Source: Thermodesulfobacteriota bacterium
Lineage (GTDB): Bacteria > Desulfobacterota > BSN033 > UBA1163
NCBI GenBank assembly: GCA_026415035.1
Contig: JAOAHX010000027.1
Span: 1-34,216, forward strand
DNA: 34,216 nucleotides
Direction: 5' to 3'
The notes below the pieces were generated by a model that had not been told where the DNA came from, did not search any database, and worked only from the letters and a program-made list of their open reading frames with translations. Shown one piece after another: positions 1 to 8,265 of this stretch. The first letter of the stretch is position 1. The number at the start of each line of letters is the position of its first letter. The position numbers were made by a program, and so were the translations under genes.

Positions 1-1290
1 GGCCTGGAAGGCCCGGTTCAGGTCGCTCGTGAAGACGCCCGCCTGCAAGCCGAAGCGCGAGTCGTTCACGAGCGCGATCGCCTCCTCGAAGGTCTCGTAG
101 GGGCTGATCGTCACCACCGGCCCGAAGATCTCCTCCCGGGCGATTCGCCATTCGTTCTGAACGTTGCCGATGACGGTGGGCTCCATGAAGTAACCGAGGC
201 TGAGAGGCCCCTCCTTCGGTGGAAGGCCACCGGTGAGAAGCCTTGCGCCTTTCTGCCGGAGGCCGTCCTCCACGTAAGCGCAGACCTTTTCGAACTGAAT
301 CCGGTTGATCAGGGCACCGACATCGGTGGCCTCGTCCAGGGGATCGCCGATCTTCAGATTCTTCAGTTTCTTGATAAGTTTCTCGAGAAATGAATCGTAG
401 ATCGATTCGTGGAGAAAGAGGCGGGAGCCCGCGGTACAGGACTGCCCCTGTCTCGTAAAACGCATGGCCAGAAAGACGCCCTCCACAGTCTGGGGCTCAT
501 CGGCATCGGGAAAGACGATCTGGGGGCTCTTTCCCCCCAGCTCGAGGGTGATCGGAACGATCCGTTCGGCCGCTGCCTCCATGATCGTCCTACCGATCTC
601 ATGGGAACCCGTGAAGGTGAGCTTCCTCACCAACGGATGTCTGGCCAAGGGGATGCCGCACTCCGATCCGGTCCCCGTGACCACATTGAGAACGCCCTTC
701 GGAAGAAACCCCGCGCAGATCTCGGAAAGTTTCAGGACAGCCAGGGGCGCCTCGGAGGAGGGCTTGAGGACCAGCGTGTTTCCCGCGGTGATCGACATGG
801 CGATCTTGAGGGCGGCAAGGCCCACAGGCGAATTCCAGGGGACGATCCCTCCCACGACGCCGATGGGTTCCCTCCGGGAGTAACTGAGGAGGTTCTCGCC
901 GAGAGGGACGACCTCCCCCTTGATCTCGCTCGCTACACCGCCGAAATACCGAAAGATATCGGCCGTGAGCAGGGCCTCAGGCCGAGACTGGGTCCGGATG
1001 GCGTTTCCTGTCTCGAGGGCCGTGATGCGGGCGATCTCCTCTGCCCTCGCCTCGATCGCCTCGCCGATCCGGGTCATCACCTTTCCCCGCTCTCTCGGGG
1101 GAACCCGTTTCCACTCCTCAAAGGCCCGGGCTGCCGAACGCACCGCACGCTCTACATCAGCGGGTCCTCCCCGGGGGATTTCGCCGACGACCGTCCCCTT
1201 CCGAGCGGGATTTTCAACGGGAAGGTATTGGCCTGTGGTGGCCTCGACCCACTCTCCATCGATCAACATCCATCTCCGGCCGATCTCCAT
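1..1290 (-). CDS. NAD(P)-dependent aldehyde dehydrogenase (3' end outside window)
   Basis: An aldehyde dehydrogenase of the ALDH superfamily, oxidising an aldehyde to the acid with NAD(P)+. The reading frame is open from the ATG at 1290 to the window edge (430 codons), so the C-terminus is missing. The start has a strong AAGGAGG site just upstream. Visible family hallmarks are the PWN motif near residue 150, the general-base Glu250 in ELGGKSP and the catalytic Cys285 in RQGQSC. The usual family length is 480-500 residues, so about 50-60 residues lie outside. It follows glxR and hyi in the same direction, across a 187-base spacer with a long palindrome, so it may belong to the same glycolaldehyde/hydroxyacid pathway. 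The substrate cannot be told from sequence. Family assignment is secure; specificity is open. Confidence 0.93.
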   Translation of the reverse strand, partial: MEIGRRWMLIDGEWVEATTGQYLPVENPARKGTVVGEIPRGGPADVERAVRSAARAFEEWKRVPPRERGKVMTRIGEAIEARAEEIARITALETGNAIRTQSRPEALLTADIFRYFGGVASEIKGEVVPLGENLLSYSRREPIGVVGGIVPWNSPVGLAALKIAMSITAGNTLVLKPSSEAPLAVLKLSEICAGFLPKGVLNVVTGTGSECGIPLARHPLVRKLTFTGSHEIGRTIMEAAAERIVPITLELGGKSPQIVFPDADEPQTVEGVFLAMRFTRQGQSCTAGSRLFLHESIYDSFLEKLIKKLKNLKIGDPLDEATDVGALINRIQFEKVCAYVEDGLRQKGARLLTGGLPPKEGPLSLGYFMEPTVIGNVQNEWRIAREEIFGPVVTISPYETFEEAIALVNDSRFGLQAGVFTSDLNRAFQA

Positions 1291-1402
1291 GATCTTTACC
1301 TCCTTCCCTCTTTTCAACCCATCGGGGTCCGCTATTTCAACGCCCGATCACACAAAGCCCCCCAAAGAAGGTTCCTTGTCTTCACTCCGCCACGAGAGAC
1401 GC

Positions 1403-1428
1403 TCGATGCCGGCCCTGGCCGGCATCGA
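1403..1428. repeat. Perfect 12-bp inverted repeat between glxR and the aldehyde dehydrogenase
   Basis: Arms at 1403-1414 and 1417-1428 are exact reverse complements, starting TCGATGCCGG, with two bases between them; a folded RNA would open the centre to a 4-6 base loop. It lies in the 187-base spacer after the glxR stop. No T-run follows on the minus strand, so it is not a textbook intrinsic terminator for glxR. It could act as a processing or attenuation hairpin or a protein-binding palindrome. The rest of the spacer (1291-1402, 1429-1477) shows no gene and no convincing promoter. Confidence 0.6.
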
Positions 1429-1477
1429 AGTTTTGGAGCGGTCTTTTGGGTTCGCTTCGAAGGCAACGTTCTCGACG

Positions 1478-2362
1478 TCAGGCGATGCTGTGATTGGCCA
1501 GTTTTTCGAGGACGGTGACCATCGCGGAGTGGTCGAGATCGCTTCCTCCCTGTGCCGCAAGGGCATTGAAGAGCTCCTGGGCGATGGCCGTACCGGGAAG
1601 GCTCAACCCCATGCTCCGGGCCGACTGAAGGGCGATGTTGAGGTCTTTTTGATGGAGCCTGACACGGAACCCGGGATTGAAGGTCCGTTTGATCATCCTC
1701 TCGCCATGGATCTCGAGGATCCGGCTCTGGGCAAAGCCTCCGAGGAGTGCCGCCCGGACCTTCATGGGATCGGCGCCGGCCTTCGAAGCAAAGAGCAGGG
1801 CCTCGGCCACCGCCTCCAGCGTCAGGGCGACGACGATCTGGTTGGCCACCTTGCATGTTTGACCATCACCGTTTCCACCGATGTGGACGATATTCTTCCC
1901 CATCAATTCGAAGAAGGGCTTGACCCGGTGGAAGACCTCCTCCTTCCCTCCAACCATGATGGAGAGGGTGGCATTTTCAGCTCCGACCTGGCCGCCAGAG
2001 ACCGGCGCATCCAGCATCTCCACGCCCATCGCCGCCAGCCTCTTGGCGAATTCCTTCGTCGCGATGGGCGAGATCGAGCTCATGTCGACCACGATCTGCC
2101 CCGGCCTCAGCCCCTCGGCCAGGCCATCGGGTCCGAAGAGCACGGCCTCCACATCGGGCGTATCCGGAACCATGATGAAGATGATCTCAGACCTCTGGGC
2201 CACCTCCCGGCAGCAGGTGCATCCTTTGGCGCCCAGGCTGCAGAGAAACCTCACGGGCTCTTCCACCACATCGCAGACATGCACGGTGTGCCCTGCCTTG
2301 ACGAGATGGCTCGCCATCGGTTTTCCCATGATTCCGAGACCGACAAATCCCAGTTCTGACAT
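1478..2362 (-). CDS. glxR: 2-hydroxy-3-oxopropionate (tartronate semialdehyde) reductase
   Basis: Member of the beta-hydroxyacid dehydrogenase family, 294 residues, matching the usual 290-300. It reduces tartronate semialdehyde to D-glycerate with NAD(P)H. The Rossmann motif GFVGLGIMGKPMA is at residues 5-17, the substrate-binding DAPVSGG at 118-124, and the catalytic lysine is Lys171 in GQTCKVANQ, the position described for GarR. The start chosen is the ATG at 2362, preceded by AAAGGAGG; an upstream in-frame ATG would add 30 residues that do not fit the family. It lies 11 bases after hyi, whose product supplies its substrate. The gene pair strongly supports tartronate semialdehyde over other hydroxyacid substrates such as 3-hydroxyisobutyrate. 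Confidence 0.88.
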   Translation of the reverse strand: MSELGFVGLGIMGKPMASHLVKAGHTVHVCDVVEEPVRFLCSLGAKGCTCCREVAQRSEIIFIMVPDTPDVEAVLFGPDGLAEGLRPGQIVVDMSSISPIATKEFAKRLAAMGVEMLDAPVSGGQVGAENATLSIMVGGKEEVFHRVKPFFELMGKNIVHIGGNGDGQTCKVANQIVVALTLEAVAEALLFASKAGADPMKVRAALLGGFAQSRILEIHGERMIKRTFNPGFRVRLHQKDLNIALQSARSMGLSLPGTAIAQELFNALAAQGGSDLDHSAMVTVLEKLANHSIA

Positions 2363-2373
2363 AATCTCCTCCT

Positions 2374-3156
2374 TTAAGATTGAAGATAGGGTTCGATCCA
2401 CTTCAGCCCCTCTTCGGTGTTGCCGGAGGGGATATATTCGCAGCCCATCCATCCCTCATAGCCCGCCTCGTCGAGGAAGCGGAAGAGGTTTGGGAAGTTG
2501 ATCTCTCCGGTTCCGGGTTCGTGCCGGCCCGGGACGTCGGCCAACTGAATATGGCCGATCTTGGAGAGGTGGCCGGTGATCGTCTTCGTGAGATTCCCTT
2601 CCATGATCTGCATATGGTAGATATCGTACTGGAGGAAGAGATTGGGGTGTCCGACCTCCTCCATGAGCTGTAAGGCGTCCCTCGTGTGGACGAGGTAGAA
2701 TCCCGGAAGGTCCTGATCGTTGAGGGGCTCGATGAGCAATCGGATCCCCTCTCTTTCCAGGGCCCCCGCAGCAAAACGGAGGTTTTCGATTAAGGTCCGT
2801 CGCACCTTATCCGGAGCCATCCCCGAAGGCCTCTTTCCCACAAGACAGTTCAGGCGGGGACACCCCAATGTTTTGGCGTACTCGATGGCTTTGCCCACGC
2901 CATCCTGAAATTCCCCCTCCCTGCCCGGTAGGCAGGCGATCCCCCGCTCTCCCGCCTGCCAGTCTCCGGGGGGAAGATTGTGGAGGACCTGGACGAGACC
3001 GTAGCGATCCAACCTCTCCCTCAACTCCTCCTTCTTCCAGGCATAAGGGAAGAGGTATTCTACCCCTTTAAACCCGACCTTGGCCGCCTTTTCGAAGCGG
3101 TCAAGGAAATCGACCTCGTTAAAGAGCATGGTCAGATTGGCGCTGAATTTCGGCAT
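2374..3156 (-). CDS. hyi: Hydroxypyruvate isomerase
   Basis: TIM-barrel sugar isomerase of the Hyi/AP-endonuclease 2 family, 260 residues, interconverting hydroxypyruvate and tartronate semialdehyde in the cytosol. The N-terminus (MPKFSANLTMLF) is characteristic of the family, and the two metal-binding catalytic glutamates are Glu143 (LLIEPLN) and Glu240 (GCEYIPSG), matching the E. coli enzyme. The start is preceded by AGGGAGGA. It is first of a pair with glxR, eleven bases apart, giving hydroxypyruvate to tartronate semialdehyde to glycerate. Glyoxylate carboligase, which often accompanies these genes, is not in the window, so the source of the C3 acid may be hydroxypyruvate (for example from serine) or a gene elsewhere. 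Confidence 0.9.
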   Translation of the reverse strand: MPKFSANLTMLFNEVDFLDRFEKAAKVGFKGVEYLFPYAWKKEELRERLDRYGLVQVLHNLPPGDWQAGERGIACLPGREGEFQDGVGKAIEYAKTLGCPRLNCLVGKRPSGMAPDKVRRTLIENLRFAAGALEREGIRLLIEPLNDQDLPGFYLVHTRDALQLMEEVGHPNLFLQYDIYHMQIMEGNLTKTITGHLSKIGHIQLADVPGRHEPGTGEINFPNLFRFLDEAGYEGWMGCEYIPSGNTEEGLKWIEPYLQS

Positions 3157-3206
3157 GAGGCTCCTCCCTTCTGGAAATCGAATTTGACGGTCTACTCTCG
3201 AACGAC

Positions 3207-4556
3207 CTAACCCGACTTCTTGGTGGCGATATTCTTGAAGATCTCCCAGCTCTTGAGGAGTTCGAGGGCCCGTTCGAGCTGGGCGTCAGGAGGTCTTTTC
3301 TCCTTCTCCTTCGCCTCCGGCTTCGGTTTCTCCTTCTCCTGCCTTTCTTTCTCCTTCACGTCGATGAGGTGACGCTCCAGGTCTTTCTCCGAAGGCATCC
3401 TCGGGGGCGGCGTTGGGGCGGTCTTCTCCTCATCGGGCGGAGAAGGTTTGACGACGATATCCGGGACGATCCCCTTGGCCTGAATGGATCGGCCGTTGGG
3501 TGTGTAGTAGCGCGCGGTCGTCAACCTCAACCCGGAGCCGTCCTTCAGGGAGAAGATCGTTTGAACCGAACCCTTCCCGAAAGTCTGGGTCCCCAGAATG
3601 ATCCCCCGACCATGATCCTGAATGGCGCCGGCAACGATCTCGGCGCCGCTGGCGCTTCCCCCGTTGACCAGGACGACCAGAGGATAGCGGGCCAACGAAT
3701 CGTCTTGGGGCTGGGCATGGAACTTCATCTTCTGCTCCTCCCTCCGGCCCTCGATCGAGACGATCAGCCCCGATTCCAGGAAGCGGTCCGCCACCTTCAC
3801 GGCCTGATCCAACAGGCCTCCTGGATTGTTTCGGAGGTCGAGAATCAATCCCTTCAGGTTCCCCTTGGTCTCCTCCTCGATGGCCTTGATCGCCTTTTGA
3901 AACTCGGCGTCGGTCTTCTCCTGAAACTGGGAGAGGCGGATATAGCCATACTGCTTTTCGAGCACCTCATAACGGACGCTCCGGATCGGAATCACATCGC
4001 GGACCAAGGTGAACTCCCGCGGTTTCGGAAACCCCTCCCGCATGATGGTGAGGGTGACCTTTGTCCCCTTCGGGCCCCTCATCCGCTTGACCGCATCCAT
4101 CAGACTGAGATTTTTGGTCAGCTCTCCGTCTATCCGGAGGATCTGATCGCCCGCCTGAATGCCTGCTCGATGGGCTGGCGTATCCTCGATCGGTGAGACC
4201 ACGGTGAGCACGCCGTCCCGGATCGTGATCTCGATGCCCAGGCCCTCGAACCGACCTTTGGTCTCTTCCTGCATCTCCTTGAACATCGGAGGGGGTAAAA
4301 AGGCCGAATGGGGATCGAGCGTCTCGAGCATCCCCTTGATGGCCCCGTAGATGAGGTCTTTCGATTTGGTCTCCTCCACATACTCCTTCTGAAGCAGACT
4401 CAGGACATCGGCAAAGACCCTCAGATCTTCGTAGGTCGGATTGGAGAGGGCCGAGACCTTGTGAAAACGGCCCAATCCCACGGTCACGCCCAGGATAAAG
4501 AAAAGGCAGACCACGATGATGATCTTTGCATGCTTCATCCCTCTACCCTCAACCAT
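3207..4556 (-). CDS. ctp: S41A carboxy-terminal processing protease (CtpA/Prc type)
   Basis: Envelope serine protease that cleaves periplasmic proteins near their C-termini. Order: an N-terminal hydrophobic anchor/signal (about residues 12-29), a PDZ domain (about 105-175), the S41 catalytic domain, then a charged tail rich in Lys, Glu and Pro. Catalytic residues by family comparison are Ser303 in GGSASG, Lys328 in GTQTFGKGS and Gln332. Three starts are possible: 4577 (ATGA overlap with the upstream gene), 4556 and 4538. I chose 4556 because GGGAGGAG stands five bases before it; 4577 has a poorer site but would give translational coupling. It follows the EnvC-like gene, a common arrangement with ftsEX that links division, amidase activation and turnover of murein hydrolases. 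Confidence 0.92.
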   Translation of the reverse strand: MVEGRGMKHAKIIIVVCLFFILGVTVGLGRFHKVSALSNPTYEDLRVFADVLSLLQKEYVEETKSKDLIYGAIKGMLETLDPHSAFLPPPMFKEMQEETKGRFEGLGIEITIRDGVLTVVSPIEDTPAHRAGIQAGDQILRIDGELTKNLSLMDAVKRMRGPKGTKVTLTIMREGFPKPREFTLVRDVIPIRSVRYEVLEKQYGYIRLSQFQEKTDAEFQKAIKAIEEETKGNLKGLILDLRNNPGGLLDQAVKVADRFLESGLIVSIEGRREEQKMKFHAQPQDDSLARYPLVVLVNGGSASGAEIVAGAIQDHGRGIILGTQTFGKGSVQTIFSLKDGSGLRLTTARYYTPNGRSIQAKGIVPDIVVKPSPPDEEKTAPTPPPRMPSEKDLERHLIDVKEKERQEKEKPKPEAKEKEKRPPDAQLERALELLKSWEIFKNIATKKSG

Positions 4557-4573
4557 CTTCTCCTCCCTCTCGC

Positions 4574-5776
4574 TCATCGCCTTCTCGACTCCTCGCCCTC
4601 CCCTGCTGAAGCCAGTTTGTCGGGCTGGGAAATCCAGTCCATCGGATCCTGGGCCTTTCCCTGATGGCGGACCTCAAAATAGAGGGACGGTCCTTTGAGG
4701 GCCCCGGCGCCGCCCACCAGACCGATCGTCTCGCCTTGAGCCACGACATCACCCGCCTTCTTCACCAGCTGGGAACAGTATCCGGAGACCGTGAAGAGAT
4801 GATCTCCATGATCGATGATGACGAGATTTCCGAATCCTTTAAACCAATCGGCGAAGACGACCCTTCCGGGAAGGATCGCCTTGACCTCCGTCCCCATCTC
4901 CGCCTGGATCTCGATCCCGTTCTGTCCTCTCTCTCTGAAGAGGCTGATCACCTTCCCATGGACCGGCGGGGGGAGCCTCCCCTTGAACTGTTCGGGCCTC
5001 GTCTTCCCATAGGAGAGGAGGCTTTTTTCGCGCTCCAGTCGCTGAATGAGGGCCTGGAGGTTTCTCGCCCGCTCCTCCAGCTCCTCGAGCAACTTTTGAT
5101 AGACCACCTTCTGGCTCTGGATCGATCGAAGGAGGTTCTGCTTCTCCTTGTGGATCGTCTCGATCTCGGCCTTCTTCTTCTCCACCTCCAGGATGGCGCC
5201 TTCCCACGCCCGCTGGGCCGTGGCGAGTTCCTCCTGGTAATGCTCTTTCAGGGCCACTTGGGATCGAAAGGCCTCTACCAGGCGTGCATCCGATTGGAGC
5301 AATGCCTTCATATAGGAATCCATCTTCAGGAGGTCGGAAAAGGAGGGAGAAGCCAGGACGATCGACTCCGGGGAGGTCCTCTCCATCTTATAAAGGGCGG
5401 TCAACCTCGAGAGGAATTCCCTCCGGGTCCGCTCCAGCCCTTGATTGAGCTTCGATATCTGGTCCCGGGTCTGTTTTAACCTCTCCCGAATCCGGGCCAC
5501 CTCTCGCTCCATCGCTCTCAACTCTTTCGTCCTCTTGAAGAGTTCGGTTTCAAGCCTATTGAGGGTATCGAGAATCGACGTCTCCTGCCCACGGATCGCC
5601 TTTTCCTTCTTCCGGGCCGCCGAGATCTCTTTGCGGATATCGGTCAGGGTCCTCTTCTTCTCGGTGAGGTCTCTCTCGATCTGGTCCTTCCGGCTTCCCT
5701 CCACGGCAGGAAGGCCCAGGAGAAGGTTTGCGCAAGCCACCATCACCAGGATCGACCGTTTCTTGCCCCGGACCAT
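4574..5776 (-). CDS. envC: EnvC-like murein hydrolase activator (degenerate LytM/M23 domain)
   Basis: Periplasmic coiled-coil protein, 400 residues. It has a signal peptide (about 1-27), a long Lys/Glu/Arg-rich coiled coil (about 30-250) and a C-terminal LytM domain (about 280-385). The LytM domain lacks the zinc ligands: the usual HLHFE motif is SLYFEVRHQG here, as in EnvC (LYFE), and the first ligand region is NGIEIQ without His-x3-Asp. It should therefore not cut peptidoglycan itself but activate an amidase under control of FtsEX. It starts three bases after ftsX, and its TGA overlaps a possible ctp ATG. The neighbourhood makes the EnvC role much more likely than that of an active M23 endopeptidase. 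Confidence 0.9.
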   Translation of the reverse strand: MVRGKKRSILVMVACANLLLGLPAVEGSRKDQIERDLTEKKRTLTDIRKEISAARKKEKAIRGQETSILDTLNRLETELFKRTKELRAMEREVARIRERLKQTRDQISKLNQGLERTRREFLSRLTALYKMERTSPESIVLASPSFSDLLKMDSYMKALLQSDARLVEAFRSQVALKEHYQEELATAQRAWEGAILEVEKKKAEIETIHKEKQNLLRSIQSQKVVYQKLLEELEERARNLQALIQRLEREKSLLSYGKTRPEQFKGRLPPPVHGKVISLFRERGQNGIEIQAEMGTEVKAILPGRVVFADWFKGFGNLVIIDHGDHLFTVSGYCSQLVKKAGDVVAQGETIGLVGGAGALKGPSLYFEVRHQGKAQDPMDWISQPDKLASAGEGEESRRR

Positions 5777-5779
5777 CCC

Positions 5780-6685
5780 TCAACACCTTTTGTATCTGAT
5801 AAATTTCATCGTCGCCACCCAGCTTCCGAAAAGCCCCATCAGGGCTCCCCCAAGGAGGATCCACAGGACCGTCACCTCGGGAAGAAACGTTAGGGGGAGG
5901 TCGGCCAACCACCCCTTCCTGAAAGGGGCGAGGGCCAGGCGGACGACCTCATACAACAGGCGAAGAAACCCGATGGCCATCCCTGCTCCGAAGAGACCCT
6001 GGATCACCCCCTCGAGATAGAATGGGACCTGGATGTAAGCCGGGCTCGCCCCTGCCATCTGCATCGCTTCGATCTCCTCCTTGCGGGACGAGATGGTCAG
6101 CTGGAGCGTATTGGAGACGATGAAGAGGATCGCCGCCAGCAGCAGTCCACCCAGGATCCACTGGGTGAGCCGGACGATGTGGATGAGCACCGAGAAGGTC
6201 TCCATCCACTCCTGGCCGTAACGGATCTCCTCGATCGACGAGATCCTCTTCAGTTGACCCACCACCTCCTCCATCTTCGTCCTGCCCCAGTAGTCCTTCT
6301 TCAGTCGGATCTCGATGGAGGCGGGAAAGGTCGAGGGCTTGACGCCATCGAGGAGGTTCTTCTGGGGACCGAGCTTCGCCTCCATGAAGGCCATGGCATC
6401 GAAGGGCGAAAGGTAATTGACCTCCTCCACGCCCTCCAGCTCTCTGATCCTCTTCAGGAGTGCCTCCACCTCGGAAAGCGAGGTCTCGCCCCTGAGGTAG
6501 GCGATCACCTCGAACCTCTCCCCCCATTTTTCGAGGAGGGTGGTGAGGTTGAAGGCGATCAGGGAAAAGGAGAGGAAGATGAGGAGGGAGATGCCGATGA
6601 TCGTGACGGTGGCCAGGTTGGAGAAGAGGTTTCCCCTCATGTTTCGGAGGGCCCTTCTCATGGCATTGCCCAAGAAAGCGATCAT
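5780..6685 (-). CDS. ftsX: Cell division protein FtsX
   Basis: Permease-like partner of FtsE, 301 residues. It has a cytoplasmic N-terminus, a first membrane segment (about 25-47), a periplasmic loop of about 120 residues that would bind the EnvC-like coiled coil, and three further membrane segments from about residue 175 to the end. The conserved tail region includes SRKEEIEAMQMAGA, typical of FtsX. The ATG at 6685 overlaps the ftsE stop as ATGA and has GAGGG before it; a longer in-frame extension upstream is only the shadow of ftsE. FtsEX transmits ATP hydrolysis across the membrane to switch on septal murein hydrolysis. Confidence 0.94.
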   Translation of the reverse strand: MIAFLGNAMRRALRNMRGNLFSNLATVTIIGISLLIFLSFSLIAFNLTTLLEKWGERFEVIAYLRGETSLSEVEALLKRIRELEGVEEVNYLSPFDAMAFMEAKLGPQKNLLDGVKPSTFPASIEIRLKKDYWGRTKMEEVVGQLKRISSIEEIRYGQEWMETFSVLIHIVRLTQWILGGLLLAAILFIVSNTLQLTISSRKEEIEAMQMAGASPAYIQVPFYLEGVIQGLFGAGMAIGFLRLLYEVVRLALAPFRKGWLADLPLTFLPEVTVLWILLGGALMGLFGSWVATMKFIRYKRC

Positions 6686-7368
6686 CCCTCGACGATCACC
6701 CCTTCTTCTCCGTTTCCATCCCCGCTTTCCTCCGCCCCGAGAAAAATCCTTCGGTAGGGATATCGCTGGATCAGGTGGGCATCCTGGGTGGCCAGGAGGA
6801 TCGTCGTCCCTTCCTGGTGGAGTTCGGACAGGATGGCCATCACCTTTTCGGTCATCTCCTCGTCGAGAAGGCCCGTGGGTTCGTCGGCCAGGATCAAGGG
6901 AGGTTTTCGTACCACCGCCCTTGCGATGCTCACCCGCTGCTGTTCCCCCGCCGAGAGGGAAAAAATCGGATCCTCGGCCCTCTCCAACAGCCCGATCTGG
7001 CTCAACCTCTCCAACACCATCCTCTGGATGTCTCGATGGGGGCATCCGATGACTTCGAGGGTGAGGGCAACATTCTCTCTCACGTTCCGATCGGTCAGGA
7101 GTTTGAAATCCGGGGAGATGATCCCCATCCTTCTCCTCAGCTGATCCACCTTCTTGAACCCGGGTTGGGTGAGGCGAAGGCCATCGACGATCACCTCTCC
7201 CGAACTCGCCGGCTCCAAGCCGTAGAGGATGCGGAGGAGGCTGCTCTTTCCGGATCCGCTCGGACCGGAGATGAACACAAACTCCCCTGCCTCGACCTCC
7301 AGACTGAGGTTGGAGAGGGCGGTGATTCGATTCGGATAGGTCTTCGAGACGCCAGACAGGTGGATCAT
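6682..7368 (-). CDS. ftsE: Cell division ATP-binding protein FtsE
   Basis: ABC-type ATPase of about 228 residues. Walker A is GPSGSGKSS, the signature LSAGEQQR, and Walker B LILADEPTG, followed by an H-loop replacement (LLATQDAHL, with Gln-Asp where many FtsE have His-Asp). It pairs with FtsX through a four-base ATGA overlap. I chose the ATG at 7368 because the FtsE family begins with Met-Ile followed by the strand leading to VSKTYP. TTG codons at 7374, 7377 and 7404 are possible, and GAGGGGG lies about ten bases before the TTG at 7377. The 96-base spacer upstream shows no clear promoter, so transcription may begin near the preceding gene or within it. Confidence 0.93.
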   Translation of the reverse strand: MIHLSGVSKTYPNRITALSNLSLEVEAGEFVFISGPSGSGKSSLLRILYGLEPASSGEVIVDGLRLTQPGFKKVDQLRRRMGIISPDFKLLTDRNVRENVALTLEVIGCPHRDIQRMVLERLSQIGLLERAEDPIFSLSAGEQQRVSIARAVVRKPPLILADEPTGLLDEEMTEKVMAILSELHQEGTTILLATQDAHLIQRYPYRRIFLGAEESGDGNGEEGVIVEG

Positions 7369-7464
7369 CAAGTCCAAACTAACACGATCCCCCTCTTTTT
7401 GCAAGAAAGGGTCGGTGAGGCCGCGATCGCCCCTTGAGGCCTTTTCTCCTCGGGAAAGGGTTCT

Positions 7465-8253
7465 CTATTCGCCTTTGAAATCGGGCCTTCGCTTCTCGAC
7501 GAAGGCCCTGGCAGCCTCCTGATGATCCTGGGTCTCGGAAAGGAGCGCGAGCTGGGAGGAGATGTAGTCGAGGTGTGAGCGCAGGGTACTTGACTGGGCT
7601 TGGTAAATGGCCCGTTTCATCATGCGGACGGCAAGGGGGGGTCGGGAGGCGATCTTTTCGGCCAATCCCCGCGCCTCTTCCAGCAATCGATCATGGGGGA
7701 CGACGCGGTTGACCAAACCGATTCTCAAGGCCTCCTCCGGGGTGATCACCTCCCCGGTCAGCAACAGTTCCATGGCCTTTCCCAGGCCCACGAGCCTCGG
7801 CAGGAGATAGGCTCCTCCATCTCCGGGGACGAGCCCCAAAAGTATATAAGACTCGGAGAGCCTGGCCCGGTCGGAACAGATCCTCAGGTCACACATCATC
7901 GCCATGTCCAGGCCGGCGCCCATGGCCGCGCCGTTGATGGCTGCGATCACGGGTTTGTCCAGGTCCTCGAGCGTCAGGGCGATGCGATGGACGCCTTCCC
8001 ACAAAAACCGCTTCATCGCCCAAAGCCGGAGTTTCCCCTCGGCCATGTCCCGGATATCCCCACCGGAGCAGAAGGTATCCCCCTTGCCGGTGACGAGGAT
8101 GACCCGGATGCGGGCATCCTCTTTGGCCCGTTCGAGGAACTCCCTCCAGAGCCTGATCATCTCCTCGCTGAAGGTATTCTTCACCTCGGGTCGATTCAAG
8201 ATGATCCAGGCCAGTGGACCATCGACCTGATAGAGCACGTGGGGCTCTCCCAT
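7465..8253 (-). CDS. Enoyl-CoA hydratase/isomerase (crotonase) family protein
   Basis: Crotonase-fold acyl-CoA enzyme of 262 residues. The CoA/oxyanion-hole motifs are present (CSGGDI near 62-67 and NGAAMGAG near 107-114), as is the PGDGG-LPRLVG segment that follows. The two glutamates that act in classical enoyl-CoA hydratase align with Asp116 and Tyr136, so it is unlikely to be a standard hydratase. A dienoyl-CoA isomerase, a PaaG-like isomerase using an aspartate, or another crotonase reaction is possible. It lies between the S1 protein gene (13 bases upstream) and ftsE and has no beta-oxidation neighbours, so the pathway cannot be named. Confidence 0.85.
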   Translation of the reverse strand: MGEPHVLYQVDGPLAWIILNRPEVKNTFSEEMIRLWREFLERAKEDARIRVILVTGKGDTFCSGGDIRDMAEGKLRLWAMKRFLWEGVHRIALTLEDLDKPVIAAINGAAMGAGLDMAMMCDLRICSDRARLSESYILLGLVPGDGGAYLLPRLVGLGKAMELLLTGEVITPEEALRIGLVNRVVPHDRLLEEARGLAEKIASRPPLAVRMMKRAIYQAQSSTLRSHLDYISSQLALLSETQDHQEAARAFVEKRRPDFKGE

Positions 8254-8265
8254 CCTCCGCTCCCT

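Noticed and set aside
409-2359. Long plus-strand open frames (369 and 479 codons)
   Set aside because: They are antisense to the aldehyde dehydrogenase and glxR, whose families are clear; no protein family is recognisable in them.
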